A DNA stretch of 64,000 nt from Streptomyces atratus (GTDB taxonomy: Bacteria; Actinomycetota; Actinomycetes; Streptomycetales; Streptomycetaceae): the NCBI RefSeq assembly GCF_900119365.1, contig NZ_FPJO01000023.1, forward strand, positions 1 through 64,000, written 5' to 3'. The notes below the pieces were generated by a model. That model worked only from the letters and a program-made list of their open reading frames with translations. It searched no databases and was not told the DNA's origin. The translations under genes and the position numbers were made by a program. Below are positions 24,034 to 32,741 of the stretch, in pieces (position 1 is the stretch's first letter; every line of letters starts with the position of its first letter).

Positions 24034-25419
24034 ATGAGCACCACGGAGCGTCCCAGGATCCTCGTAGTAGGCGGTGGGTACGTAGGCCTGTACGCAGCTC
24101 GGCGCATTCTGAAGAAGATGCGCTACGGCGAGGCGACCGTCACGGTCGTCGACCCCCGGTCGTACATGACCTACCAGCCCTTCCTCCCCGAAGCCGCCGC
24201 CGGCAGCATCTCGCCTCGGCATGTCGTCGTCCCGCTGCGACGCGTACTGCCGAAGGCCGAGGTTCTCACCGGCCGCGTCACGACCATCGATCAGGACCGC
24301 AAGGTCGCCACGGTCGCGCCGCTCGTCGGCGAGGCCTACGAGCTGCCCTTCGACTACCTGGTCATCGCGATGGGCGCGGTCTCCCGCACCTTCCCGATCC
24401 CCGGCCTCGCCGAACAGGGCATCGGCATGAAGGGCATCGAGGAGGCCATCGGCCTGCGCAACCACGTCCTCGAGCAGCTGGACAAGGCCGACTCGACGAC
24501 CGACGAGGACGTCCGCCGCAGGGCGTTGACGTTCGTCTTCGTGGGCGGCGGCTTCGCCGGCGCGGAGACCATCGGCGAGGTCGAGGACATGGCCCGCGAC
24601 GCGGCGAAGTACTACACGAACGTGAAGCGCGAGGACATGCGCTTCATCCTCGTCGACGCCGCCGACAAGATCCTTCCCGAGGTCGGCCCGAAGCTGGGCA
24701 CCTGGGGCCGGGAGCACCTGGAGGCCCGTGGTGTCGAGGTCTTCCTCTCGACCTCCATGGACTCCTGCGTCGATGGTCACGTCGTCCTGAAGAACGGCCT
24801 CGAGGTCGACTCCAACACCATCGTGTGGACGGCCGGCGTGAAGCCGAACCCGGCGCTGGCCCGCTTCGGCCTGCCGCTCGGTCCGCGCGGCCACGTGGAC
24901 ACCTCCGAGAAGCTCCAGGTGCAGGGCACCGACTACATCTGGGCCGCGGGCGACAACGCCCAGGTCCCGGACATGGTCGGCCGCAAGGCCGGCAACCCGA
25001 ACGCCTGGTGCCCGCCCAACGCCCAGCACGCGCTGCGGCAGGCCAAGGTCCTCGGCGACAACGTCATCTCCGGTATGCGGGGCTTCCCGCAGAAGGAGTA
25101 CAGCCACGCCAACAAGGGTGCCGTCGCCGGTCTGGGGCTGCACAAGGGCGTCGCGATGATCGTCATGGGCAAGATGAAGATCAAGCTCAAGGGACGCCTC
25201 GCCTGGTACATGCACCGTGGCTACCACGGCATGGCGATGCCGACCTGGAACCGTAAGATCCGGATCTTTGCCGACTGGACCCTTGCGATGTTCCTCAAGC
25301 GCGAGGTCGTCTCGCTCGGCGCCATGGAGACGCCGCGCGAGGAGTTCTACGAGGCCGCCAAGCCGGCCCCGGCACCGGCCGCCGCCAAGGCCGAGGGCGA
25401 GAAGGCCAAGGCCTCCTAG
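24034..25419 (+). CDS. ndh: type II NADH dehydrogenase (NAD(P)/FAD-dependent)
   Basis: 461 residues. FAD-binding ILVVGGGYVGLYAARRIL (about 11-28), second nucleotide motif FVFVGGGFAGAETIGEVED (about 168-186), and the late FAD motif YIWAAGDNAQVPD (about 304). QTRP-like part MTYQPFLPEAAAGSISPRH. A C-terminal amphipathic/hydrophobic part with basic residues probably binds the membrane, followed by an Ala/Lys-rich tail. It moves electrons from NADH to menaquinone without proton pumping. ATG 24034 follows the Rex-like site; the long upstream region suggests redox control. Confidence 0.93.
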   Translation: MSTTERPRILVVGGGYVGLYAARRILKKMRYGEATVTVVDPRSYMTYQPFLPEAAAGSISPRHVVVPLRRVLPKAEVLTGRVTTIDQDRKVATVAPLVGEAYELPFDYLVIAMGAVSRTFPIPGLAEQGIGMKGIEEAIGLRNHVLEQLDKADSTTDEDVRRRALTFVFVGGGFAGAETIGEVEDMARDAAKYYTNVKREDMRFILVDAADKILPEVGPKLGTWGREHLEARGVEVFLSTSMDSCVDGHVVLKNGLEVDSNTIVWTAGVKPNPALARFGLPLGPRGHVDTSEKLQVQGTDYIWAAGDNAQVPDMVGRKAGNPNAWCPPNAQHALRQAKVLGDNVISGMRGFPQKEYSHANKGAVAGLGLHKGVAMIVMGKMKIKLKGRLAWYMHRGYHGMAMPTWNRKIRIFADWTLAMFLKREVVSLGAMETPREEFYEAAKPAPAPAAAKAEGEKAKAS

Positions 25420-25463
25420 TCCGACCGCGGGCCCACTCGCCCGCGCGGTTACACGCACAACGC

Positions 25464-25507
25464 CCGAAGGGGCCGTCCGCCATCCGTGGTGCGGGCGGCC
25501 CCTTCGG
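25464..25507. terminator. terminator after ndh
   Basis: CCGAAGGGGCCGTCCGC pairs with GCGGGCGGCCCCTTCGG (one mismatch) around a 10-base loop, 45 bases after the ndh stop. The remaining 190 bases up to the next gene hold no other clear signal. Confidence 0.8.
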
Positions 25508-25697
25508 CGTGCCCGGCCCCGAATGCGTGTGGTGTACAGCCATTTTGCCCTTCCATTGCGCTGTAGCGGGATGGCGGGTGCCTCGCAGACTGTTGTCGGG
25601 TACGTACCTCGTCGCGGCGCACGGGTGCCCGGCGTGGTTGCAGGCAAGTTCGACCATGTTTGGGCACATTGGGAACACCATCACGGAGGTGTGCGCC

Positions 25698-27002
25698 ATG
25701 GCAGACGCCGCGTTGCGGCTGACCGCTCTCGCCGAGGAGTTTCTGGGAGAAAAGCTGCCGGTCCGTATCCGGGCCTGGGACGGCAGCGAATCCGGACCGC
25801 CCGGTGCCCCCGTACTTGTGATCCGGAACCGCCGTGCGCTGCGCCGGCTGCTCTGGAAGCCGGGCGAACTGGGCCTGGCCCGTGCCTGGGTGGCGGGCGA
25901 GCTCGACATCGAGGGCGATCTCTACGAGGCCCTGGACCTGATGGCCTCGCTGATCTGGGAGCGCGGGGCCGACGCCGAGGACGGCGTCCACCCGGTCCGC
26001 GACCCCAAGGTACGGGCCTTCGCCAAGGGGCTGCTGCGACTGGCCGGTCCCTGGCCCCCGCCCCCCGCGCCGCCCGAGGAGGTACGCCGCCGCGCCGGCA
26101 CCCTCCACACCAAACGCCGCGACAAGGAGGCCATCAGCCACCACTACGACGTGGGCAACGACTTCTACGAACTGGTCCTCGGCCCGTCCATGGTCTACTC
26201 CTGCGCCTACTGGGAGGACGGCGGGAATCTTGAGGACGCCCAGCGCGACAAGCTCGACCTGGTCTGCCGCAAGCTCGCGCTGAAGGAGGGCGACCGCCTC
26301 CTCGACGTCGGCTGCGGCTGGGGCTCCATGGCCATCCACGCCGCCCGCGAGTACGGCGCCAGGGTCACCGGGGTCACCCTCTCCGTCGAACAGGCCGCCT
26401 TCGCCAGGAAGCGCATCGCGCAGGAGGGCCTGACCGACCGGATCGAGATCCGGGTCCAGGACTACCGGGACGTCAGGGACGGCCCGTACGACGCCATCTC
26501 GTCCATCGGGATGGCGGAGCACGTCGGCGCGGCCCGCTTCCGCGAGTACGCCGACGACCTCTACGCACTCCTCAAGCCCGGCGGCCGGCTGCTCAACCAC
26601 CAGATCGCCCGCCGCCCCGAGAAGGACGAGTCCGCCTACCACGTGGACGACTTCATCGACGCCTATGTCTTCCCGGACGGTGAACTGGCCCCGGTGGGCC
26701 GGACCGTGGCCACTCTCGAAGAGGCCGGCTTCGAGGCCCGCGACGTCGAGTCGATCCGCGAGCACTACGCGCTGACCCTGCGCCGCTGGGTCACCAACCT
26801 GGAGAAGCAGTGGGACCGCGCGGTCCGGATGACCTCGGCCGGACGGGCCAGGGTCTGGCGGCTCTACATGGCCGCCTCGGCGCTCTCCTTCGAGCACAAC
26901 AAGATCGGCGTCAACCAGATCCTCGTGGTGCGTCCGGCGGAGGGCGGGGCCTCCCGCATGCCGCTGCGGGCCCGCGACTGGACGGCGTCCGCGACCGGCT
27001 GA
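25698..27002 (+). CDS. cyclopropane-fatty-acyl-phospholipid synthase family protein
   Basis: 434 residues. N-terminal lipid-binding-like region (LTALAEEFLGEKLPVRIRAWDGSESG.., LVIRNRRALRRLLWKPGELGLARAWVAGELDIEGDLYEALDL), then the CFA/MMA synthase methyltransferase domain: SHHYDVGNDFYELVLG, MVYSCAYWED, SAM motif LLDVGCGWGSMAIHAA, SIGMAEHVG and the aromatic end. It adds a methylene group from SAM to phospholipid double bonds at the membrane. ATG 25698 has GGAGGT at ideal spacing. Confidence 0.95.
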   Translation: MADAALRLTALAEEFLGEKLPVRIRAWDGSESGPPGAPVLVIRNRRALRRLLWKPGELGLARAWVAGELDIEGDLYEALDLMASLIWERGADAEDGVHPVRDPKVRAFAKGLLRLAGPWPPPPAPPEEVRRRAGTLHTKRRDKEAISHHYDVGNDFYELVLGPSMVYSCAYWEDGGNLEDAQRDKLDLVCRKLALKEGDRLLDVGCGWGSMAIHAAREYGARVTGVTLSVEQAAFARKRIAQEGLTDRIEIRVQDYRDVRDGPYDAISSIGMAEHVGAARFREYADDLYALLKPGGRLLNHQIARRPEKDESAYHVDDFIDAYVFPDGELAPVGRTVATLEEAGFEARDVESIREHYALTLRRWVTNLEKQWDRAVRMTSAGRARVWRLYMAASALSFEHNKIGVNQILVVRPAEGGASRMPLRARDWTASATG

Positions 27003-27016
27003 CACCGGAAACGGAC

Positions 27017-27062
27017 CGAGGGCCGGTACGCGCAGCTCCTTCGCTGCGCGTACCGGCCCTCG
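27017..27062. terminator. bidirectional terminator between the CFA and ABC permease genes
   Basis: A perfect 19-bp stem (CGAGGGCCGGTACGCGCAG) with an 8-base loop, between convergent genes; it can stop transcription from both sides. Confidence 0.9.
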
Positions 27063-27097
27063 GGCGTGTCGGGCAGGACCCAGGGCCCCGCCCGGTC

Positions 27098-29626
27098 CTA
27101 CTCGGTCTTGATCGCCGTCAGCATGTTCAGCTTCGCGGCGCTGCGGGCCGGCCAGAGCGCGGCCAGCACACCCACGGCCCCCGCCAGCACCAGGAAGACC
27201 GCGATCCGGTCCCACGGGATGACCAGTGTGTAGTCCGGGATGTCCGACGACAGGGTCTGTCCGATCGCCCAGCCGAGGAACATGCCGAGCGCGACACCGA
27301 TCACCGCGCCGAAGAGCGAGATGACCACGGCCTCCAGCCGGATCATGCGCTTCACCCTGCGCCGGTCCAGGCCGATCGCCCGCAGCATGCCGATCTCCTG
27401 CTGGCGCTCGAAGACCGACATCGCCAGGGTGTTGATGACCCCGAGCACCGCGATGATCAGGGCCATCGCCAGCAGCCCGTACATGATGTTCATCGCGAGG
27501 TTGACCGAGCCGCCGAACATGTCACGGATGTCCTGACGGTCCATGATGCTCATCGCCGGGTTGTCGCCCAGCGCCTTCACCAGGGCCTGCTCATTGGTCT
27601 CGGACGCGCCGCCGTCCATCTTCAGCCAGATCTCCCGGATGTTCGACCGGCTCCCGTGCGCCTCGGCGATGTTCTTCGGCATCAGGACCGGGGAGAGCAT
27701 CTCGTTCCCCTGGAAGACCGCTCCGACCTTCAGTTCGCCGTTCTTCCCGTCGTCGAACTTCACCCGCAGGGTGTCGCCGGTCTTCCAGCCGCTCGACTTC
27801 GCCGTCTTCTCGTCGACGGCGATCTCGCCCTTGCCCAGCGTGTCGATCGAGCCGGAGACGATCGGCAGCGCGAAGAGCTGCTGCACATCGCCGGGGGTTA
27901 CGCCGGACGCGGAGTGGTACTCGCCCTTGACCTCCAGCGAGATGGCCTGCTGCGGCGAGACCGCCGAGACGCCGTCGGCCTTCTCCAGGGCGGTGAGCGC
28001 CGACTCGTCGAGCGAACCGCCGCTCGCCATCGTCACCATGTAGTCGGCCTTGATGTTGTCCGTGGTCATCCGGTCGACCGCCTGGCCGAGGGTGACGCCG
28101 AGGACCGAGATACCGGTGACCAGGGTGAGGCCGATCGCCAGCGCGGAGGCGGTGGCGCCGGTACGACGCGGGTTGCGGACCGCGTTCTGCGCGGCCAGCT
28201 TGCCGGAGACCCCGAACAGCCGCTTCAGCAGCGGGCGGACCAGCGCGATCACCGGCCGCGACAGCAGCGGGATCAGCACGATGACACCGACCAGCGTGAG
28301 GAAGGCACCCGTGGCGATGACGGTCCGGCCGGTCGATCCGGACTTGGACGCGCCTGCCACGATCGCCGCCCCGCCCAGCAGGGTGAGCACCGCGCCGATC
28401 GAGTTGCGCACCACCAGGGACTTGACGGTGGCCGTGGCGTGCACGCTGCTCATCGCCGCGACCGGCGGGATCTTGGCGGCCCGGCGGGCGGGCAGCCAGG
28501 CGGCCAGCACGGTGATCAGGACACCGACGGCGAACGCCGCGAGGACCGCGGTGGGCGAGACGATCAGAGGCCCGGCCGGGATCTTCCCGCCGAACAGGCC
28601 CATCGCGGAGCGCAGCCCGATGGCCAGGCCGAGACCGAGGGCGAAGCCGACGACCGAGGCGATCACGCCGACGACGGCCGCTTCGATGAGCACCGAGCGC
28701 TTGACCTGGCGGCGGGAGGCGCCGACGGCGCGCATCAGTGCCAGCTCCTTGGTGCGCTGGGCCACCAGCATGGTGAAGGTGTTGGCGATCAGGAAGACAC
28801 CGACGAACAGGGCGATGCCGGCGAAGGCGAGCAGCATTCCGTTGAGGCCGCTCAGACCGGACTCGATCTGCTCGGCCTGCTCGTCCGCGAGCGCCTGGCC
28901 GGTCTGGGCCTCGGCTTCCTTGGGCAGCAGCGGCTTCACTCCGGCCAGCAGCTTCTCGGCGGAGACACCGGGCGCGGCGGACACATTGGCGTCCTGGAAC
29001 ACACCGGGCCTGAGGTAGAGCTTCTGGGCGACCTCGGCGTCGAAGAGGACCAGGCTGCCGCCCGCGTTGACCGCGCCGTCCTCGGTGGTGAAGACACCGG
29101 AGAGGGTGTACTCCTTCACCGGCCCGTTCGTGGCGACCCGGACCCGGTCACCGACGTGGTACTCGCCCCGCTTCGCGGTCTCCTTGTCGAGCGCGATCCG
29201 GTCGGCCGCGACCGGGCCCGTACCGTCGACGAAGGTGTACGCGGAGTCCTTGCCGTTCTTGCCGGGGGAGTAGTTCCCGCCGGTGTTCGACCAGCCGTTG
29301 CCGATCAGCTTGCCGCCGGGGTCGGCGACCCCGGCGAAGCCGGAGACCCGGCCGGTGGCGGTGTCGACGCCGTCCAGGCCCTGGATCTTCTTCAGGGTGG
29401 CGGCGGTGATGCCGGGTGTCTTCTCGTCGCGCTGGTCGGCGTAGGTGGTGACGGCGACGGCGACGTCGTCGTAGCTCTTCGCCGACTGGTTGCGCAGGGC
29501 GTTGCCGAGGGTGTCGGTGAAGACCAGCGTGCCGGAGACGAAGGCCACGCCGAGCATCACGGCGAGGACGGTCATCAGCAGCCTGGCCTTGTGCGCGAGC
29601 ACATTGCGCAGGGCGGTACGGAACAT
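27098..29626 (-). CDS. MacB/FtsX-type ABC transporter permease
   Basis: 842 residues. It begins with a first helix (ARLLMTVLAVMLGVAFVSGTLVF), a large outside MacB-like domain, then three helices of an FtsX core (GMLLAFAGIALFVGVFLIANTFTML..). A central pair of helices, a second outside domain and a final FtsX core (NIMYGLLAMALIIAVLGVINTLAMSVFERQQEIGMLRAIG) follow. This duplicated form is usual for actinomycete exporters of lipids, lipoproteins or peptides. The ATPase gene is 58 bases upstream on the same strand, so the two form one exporter. Confidence 0.95.
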   Translation of the reverse strand: MFRTALRNVLAHKARLLMTVLAVMLGVAFVSGTLVFTDTLGNALRNQSAKSYDDVAVAVTTYADQRDEKTPGITAATLKKIQGLDGVDTATGRVSGFAGVADPGGKLIGNGWSNTGGNYSPGKNGKDSAYTFVDGTGPVAADRIALDKETAKRGEYHVGDRVRVATNGPVKEYTLSGVFTTEDGAVNAGGSLVLFDAEVAQKLYLRPGVFQDANVSAAPGVSAEKLLAGVKPLLPKEAEAQTGQALADEQAEQIESGLSGLNGMLLAFAGIALFVGVFLIANTFTMLVAQRTKELALMRAVGASRRQVKRSVLIEAAVVGVIASVVGFALGLGLAIGLRSAMGLFGGKIPAGPLIVSPTAVLAAFAVGVLITVLAAWLPARRAAKIPPVAAMSSVHATATVKSLVVRNSIGAVLTLLGGAAIVAGASKSGSTGRTVIATGAFLTLVGVIVLIPLLSRPVIALVRPLLKRLFGVSGKLAAQNAVRNPRRTGATASALAIGLTLVTGISVLGVTLGQAVDRMTTDNIKADYMVTMASGGSLDESALTALEKADGVSAVSPQQAISLEVKGEYHSASGVTPGDVQQLFALPIVSGSIDTLGKGEIAVDEKTAKSSGWKTGDTLRVKFDDGKNGELKVGAVFQGNEMLSPVLMPKNIAEAHGSRSNIREIWLKMDGGASETNEQALVKALGDNPAMSIMDRQDIRDMFGGSVNLAMNIMYGLLAMALIIAVLGVINTLAMSVFERQQEIGMLRAIGLDRRRVKRMIRLEAVVISLFGAVIGVALGMFLGWAIGQTLSSDIPDYTLVIPWDRIAVFLVLAGAVGVLAALWPARSAAKLNMLTAIKTE

Positions 29627-29684
29627 GTCTGTCAGTCCTGGGATGGGGAGGGGTTCCGGAAAGGGGCGCGGGGAAGGGCGGGCT

Positions 29685-30452
29685 TCAGCTGGTGCGGCCC
29701 TTGGCGTCGAACGCCTTCATCCGGTCGAGGACCCCGTCCGCGGTCGGGTGCAGCATCTGGTCGACGATCCGGCCGTCCGCGAGGAAGATCACCCGGTCCG
29801 CGTAGGAGGCGGCCGCCGGGTCGTGGGTCACCATCACCACGGTCTGGCCCAGCTCGCGCACCGAGTTGCGCAGGAAGCCGAGGACCTCGGCGCCGGAGCG
29901 GGAGTCGAGGTTGCCGGTCGGCTCGTCACCGAAGATGATCTCCGGCTGCGAGGCCAGGGCACGGGCCACCGCGACGCGCTGCTGCTGGCCGCCGGAGAGC
30001 TCGGTCGGCCGGTGGTTCAGCCGGTCGGAGAGGCCGACCATGTCGATGACCTGGCGCATCCATGCGGCGTCGGGCTTGCGGCCCGCGATGTCCATGGGGA
30101 GCGTGATGTTCTCCTGCGCCGTCAGCGTGGGGAGCAGGTTGAACGCCTGGAAGATGAAGCCGATCTTGTCCCGGCGGAGCTGGGTGAGCTGCTTGTCCTT
30201 GAGGGAGCCCAGCTCCGTGTCGCCGATCCGTACCGAACCGCTGCTGAAGCTGTCGAGGCCGGCCACGCAGTGCATCAGCGTGGACTTGCCGGAGCCGGAC
30301 GGGCCCATGATCGCGGTGAACTCGCCCCGGGGGAAGTCCACGGTGACCCGGTCCAGGGCGGTGACCCTGGTCTCGCCCTCTCCGTAGACCTTCGACAGAT
30401 CCGTGGCGCGGGCGGCCACCGTGGTGACGCGGGGTGCGGTGGAAGTGGTCAC
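29685..30452 (-). CDS. ABC transporter ATP-binding protein, MacB/LolD type
   Basis: 255 residues. Walker A GPSGSGKST (about 50), Q-loop FQAFNLLPTLTAQEN, signature LSGGQQQRVAVARAL, Walker B IIFGDEPTGNLDS, H-loop VTHDPAAASYADRVIFLADG. The short LolD-like form fits the FtsX permease that follows. GTG 30452 with GGAGA upstream. Confidence 0.96.
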   Translation of the reverse strand: MTTSTAPRVTTVAARATDLSKVYGEGETRVTALDRVTVDFPRGEFTAIMGPSGSGKSTLMHCVAGLDSFSSGSVRIGDTELGSLKDKQLTQLRRDKIGFIFQAFNLLPTLTAQENITLPMDIAGRKPDAAWMRQVIDMVGLSDRLNHRPTELSGGQQQRVAVARALASQPEIIFGDEPTGNLDSRSGAEVLGFLRNSVRELGQTVVMVTHDPAAASYADRVIFLADGRIVDQMLHPTADGVLDRMKAFDAKGRTS

Positions 30453-30822
30453 GGGAATCTCCTGTTTCGGGGCTCCGGCCGAGGGCTCGTCCGGGGTTTT
30501 GTTCGGAACCCTTCAATCGTCACCGCCGTTCCGCCGCCGGTCGTCAGTCCGCGTGCCCGTTCCCGGGGCAGTCTTGAGTCGCACCGGGAGGGCGTCGGGT
30601 CCTCCTCCGGTATGACACCGCCCCTGAGGCGTCGGTCCGGGGGTCATCGTCCGGCCCGGTGCTTCGGGCTCCCGCGCCCGGCCCGATGGCGCACCTGCGG
30701 CGGCCGCCGTCGCGCGCCCGGGGAATGCGCCGTCCGGGTGCGGCGACTTTACGTCAATCCGGATTGCCGACCGCCGTGACCTCTACCCCGCCCAGGCATG
30801 TGGCGATGCCCTTTCACGAGTG
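30453..30822. other. non-coding stretch upstream of bldA
   Basis: About 370 bases. It contains the divergent upstream region of the ABC ATPase gene and leads into the bldA promoter. No gene, clear repeat or RNA is seen. Confidence 0.5.
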
Positions 30823-30851
30823 CTGACGACCCCTCAAACGGTCAATAAAAT
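30823..30851 (+). promoter_or_regulatory. probable promoter of bldA
   Basis: -35 CTGACG (30823-30828), 17-base spacer and -10 TAAAAT (30846-30851), a good vegetative promoter. The predicted start near 30858 would give a leader of about 75 bases before the tRNA. Confidence 0.65.
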
Positions 30852-30932
30852 AAGACAACATCGCGCCCCTGATCCGCTGTTCGAGGGAAGTCCCCGGATA
30901 GGGTCATGTGCCAACGCGGAGCCGCGCGCCAG

Positions 30933-31018
30933 GCCTGGATGGTGGAATGCAGACACGGCGAGCTTAAACCTCGCTGCCCCTCGGGGGCGTACCGGTTCGA
31001 GTCCGGTTCCAGGCACCA
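30933..31018 (+). tRNA. bldA: tRNA-Leu(UAA), bldA
   Basis: The acceptor stem GCCTGGA/TCCAGGC closes an 86-base cloverleaf with encoded CCA (31016-31018). The anticodon arm GCGAG CTTAAAC CTCGC gives the anticodon UAA. There is a long variable arm (TGCCCCTCGGGGGCG) typical of leucine tRNAs and a normal T arm (CCGGTTCGAGTCCGG). UAA reads the rare UUA codon; in Streptomyces this single tRNA is BldA, which controls morphological development and antibiotic production. Start and end are set by the acceptor stem. Confidence 0.97.
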
Positions 31019-31346
31019 CTTCTCACTTGGCGGCCGAGCCGGCGAAGCCCCTCGGACCGCGGCTCTCCGGGACGGCGGGCCGCTCTCGGTGTATTTCCCA
31101 CGACGTGGCCGCCCCTCCCGTCTTCCCGGCGCGACGGCGCCGTAAACCGGTCGGTCGGCACGTTACTGGACCGCGGGCCCGGACGGTATGGGGCGAGCCG
31201 GTTTTCTGCGCGGAGCCGGATGGCCGACGGGCGGGTACCGCCGATGACGGACTTCCGCAAAGATCCTCCCCAAGCACTAGTCTGATGCTTTTGCCTACCC
31301 ATTACTCTTGTGGGAAGGCCACGCAGGGTGGCCATGGAGGAGTGAG
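31019..31346. other. non-coding stretch between bldA and the BI-1 gene
   Basis: About 330 bases. The last 80 bases are less GC-rich (CACTAGTCTGATGC, CCTACCCATTACTCT) and probably contain the promoter of the following gene, but no clear -35/-10 pair stands out. No gene is seen. Confidence 0.4.
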
Positions 31347-32234
31347 ATGAGGAGCAGCAACCCGGTCTTCTCGCGACGGGGCTTCAGCCGCGACAACGGA
31401 TACGCGGGCTTCAACGCGGCGCCGCAGGCCGGGGCCCCCGCAGCGGGCGCCAACCCGTACGCGCAGGGCACCGCCGCCAACCCGTACGCCACCAACCCCT
31501 ACGCCCAGCCGGACGCCCAGTACGGCGCCCCGCAGGCACCCGCGCGCACCGGCGCGATGACGATCGACGACGTCGTCACGCGCACGGCGATCACGCTGGG
31601 CACCGTGGTGCTCGGCGCCGTGCTCGCCTGGGCGCTGCTGCCGGTCGACGAGGCGAACCTCGGCAAGTCGTACGGCATCGCGATCGGCGCCGCCCTGGTG
31701 GCGTTCGTCCTGTCGCTCGTCCAGTCCTTCAAGCGCAAGCCGGTGCCGGCGCTGATCGTCGCGTACGCGGCCTTCGAGGGTGTCTTCCTCGGAGTGATCT
31801 CCAGCGCGGTCAGCACGTACATCGGACCGGGCGTCGTGATGCAGGCCGTGATGGGCACCATGTGTGTCTTCGCCGGTGTGCTGCTCGCGTACAAGATGCG
31901 CTGGATCCGTGTCACCCGCCGCTTCTACGGCTTCGTGATGGCCGCTGCCATGGGCTTCATGCTCCTGATGGTGGTCAACCTGCTGTTCGCCGTCTTCGGC
32001 GGCGGTGACGGCCTGGGCTTCCGCAGCGGCGGCCTCGGCATCCTCTTCGGAGTCATCGGGATCGTCCTCGGTGCGTGCTTCCTGGCCCTGGACTTCAAGC
32101 AGGTCGAGGACGGCATCGCCTACGGTGCCCCCCGCGAGGAGTCCTGGCTGGCGGCCTTCGGCCTCACCATGACCCTGGTGTGGATCTACCTGGAGATGCT
32201 GCGTCTGCTCTCCATCCTCAGCGGCGACGACTGA
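31347..32234 (+). CDS. Bax inhibitor-1/YccA family membrane protein
   Basis: 295 residues. A 75-residue Asn-Pro-Tyr-rich N-terminus (repeats of NPYA) is followed by seven membrane helices, for example AITLGTVVLGAVLAWALLP, LIVAYAAFEGVFLGVISSAV, FYGFVMAAAMGFMLLMVVNLLFAVF and ..LGACFLALDFKQVEDGI..GAPREESWLAAFGLTMTLVWIYLEMLRLLSIL, the TMBIM/YccA end with its conserved acidic residues. In related proteins these form a pH-sensitive calcium leak. ATG 31347 has GGAGGAGTGAG directly before it. Confidence 0.95.
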   Translation: MRSSNPVFSRRGFSRDNGYAGFNAAPQAGAPAAGANPYAQGTAANPYATNPYAQPDAQYGAPQAPARTGAMTIDDVVTRTAITLGTVVLGAVLAWALLPVDEANLGKSYGIAIGAALVAFVLSLVQSFKRKPVPALIVAYAAFEGVFLGVISSAVSTYIGPGVVMQAVMGTMCVFAGVLLAYKMRWIRVTRRFYGFVMAAAMGFMLLMVVNLLFAVFGGGDGLGFRSGGLGILFGVIGIVLGACFLALDFKQVEDGIAYGAPREESWLAAFGLTMTLVWIYLEMLRLLSILSGDD

Positions 32235-32255
32235 TCCGCCCGCACCCGCACGACG

Positions 32256-32290
32256 GGAACGGCCCGCAGGCACCGCCTGCGGGCCGTTCC
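32256..32290. terminator. terminator after the BI-1 gene
   Basis: A perfect 16-bp stem GGAACGGCCCGCAGGC / GCCTGCGGGCCGTTCC with a 3-base loop, 22 bases after the stop. Confidence 0.9.
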
Positions 32291-32350
32291 GCGTTTCCCC
32301 GGGCATCGGCCCGTTGGCAACCGTCCTGCCGGGGCGCGTAGGGTCGCGGA

Positions 32351-32668
32351 GTGCTCGATACGACCCCGCTGATCACCGCCGTGGACCGATTCGCCGACCG
32401 GCTGCGCGCCACCCCGCAGAGCCGTCTCCAGCGCGGCGCCGCCGCCGAAGGACTGGCCACGGCGCGGGAACTCGCGCTGCGCGCCCAACGGATCGAGGCG
32501 CCGGACCGGGAGCCGCGCGTCATGCCGGACGCCGGGATCTTCTCGATCGGCGACCAACTCGCCGTGGCGGGGCGCGATCTGGCGACGGCACTGGAAATGG
32601 CCCCGTCGGAGGAGCTCGACGAGGCCGTGCAATTCGTGGACGAGGCCGCCGCGCGCGCCTTCGCGTAG
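32351..32668 (+). CDS. small hypothetical protein
   Basis: 105 residues, starting at GTG 32351. It is predicted to be all helical: VDRFADRLRATPQSRLQRGAAAEGLATARELALRAQRIE..., then IGDQLAVAGRDLATALE and a last acidic helix. No signal peptide or membrane segment. Codon use is normal for the region (strong GC3), which supports a real gene. It looks like a conserved Streptomyces hypothetical; function unknown. Confidence 0.75.
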   Translation: MLDTTPLITAVDRFADRLRATPQSRLQRGAAAEGLATARELALRAQRIEAPDREPRVMPDAGIFSIGDQLAVAGRDLATALEMAPSEELDEAVQFVDEAAARAFA

Positions 32669-32741
32669 CGGCGGTCGGCAGTGCGGGGACCCGGCCCGGG
32701 GCGGCGGCCGGCGAGAGCCGCTGTGCCCGGATGCCGCGGTG

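Noticed and set aside
27017..27062. The perfect 19-bp inverted repeat as an insertion-sequence or phage attachment site.
   Set aside because: It lies just after two convergent stops and is best explained as a shared terminator.
26810..29938. A plus-strand open frame of about 1040 codons opposite the ABC permease.
   Set aside because: Antisense shadow of the permease. Composition (Arg, Asp, Gln, His) and lack of a ribosome binding site speak against it.
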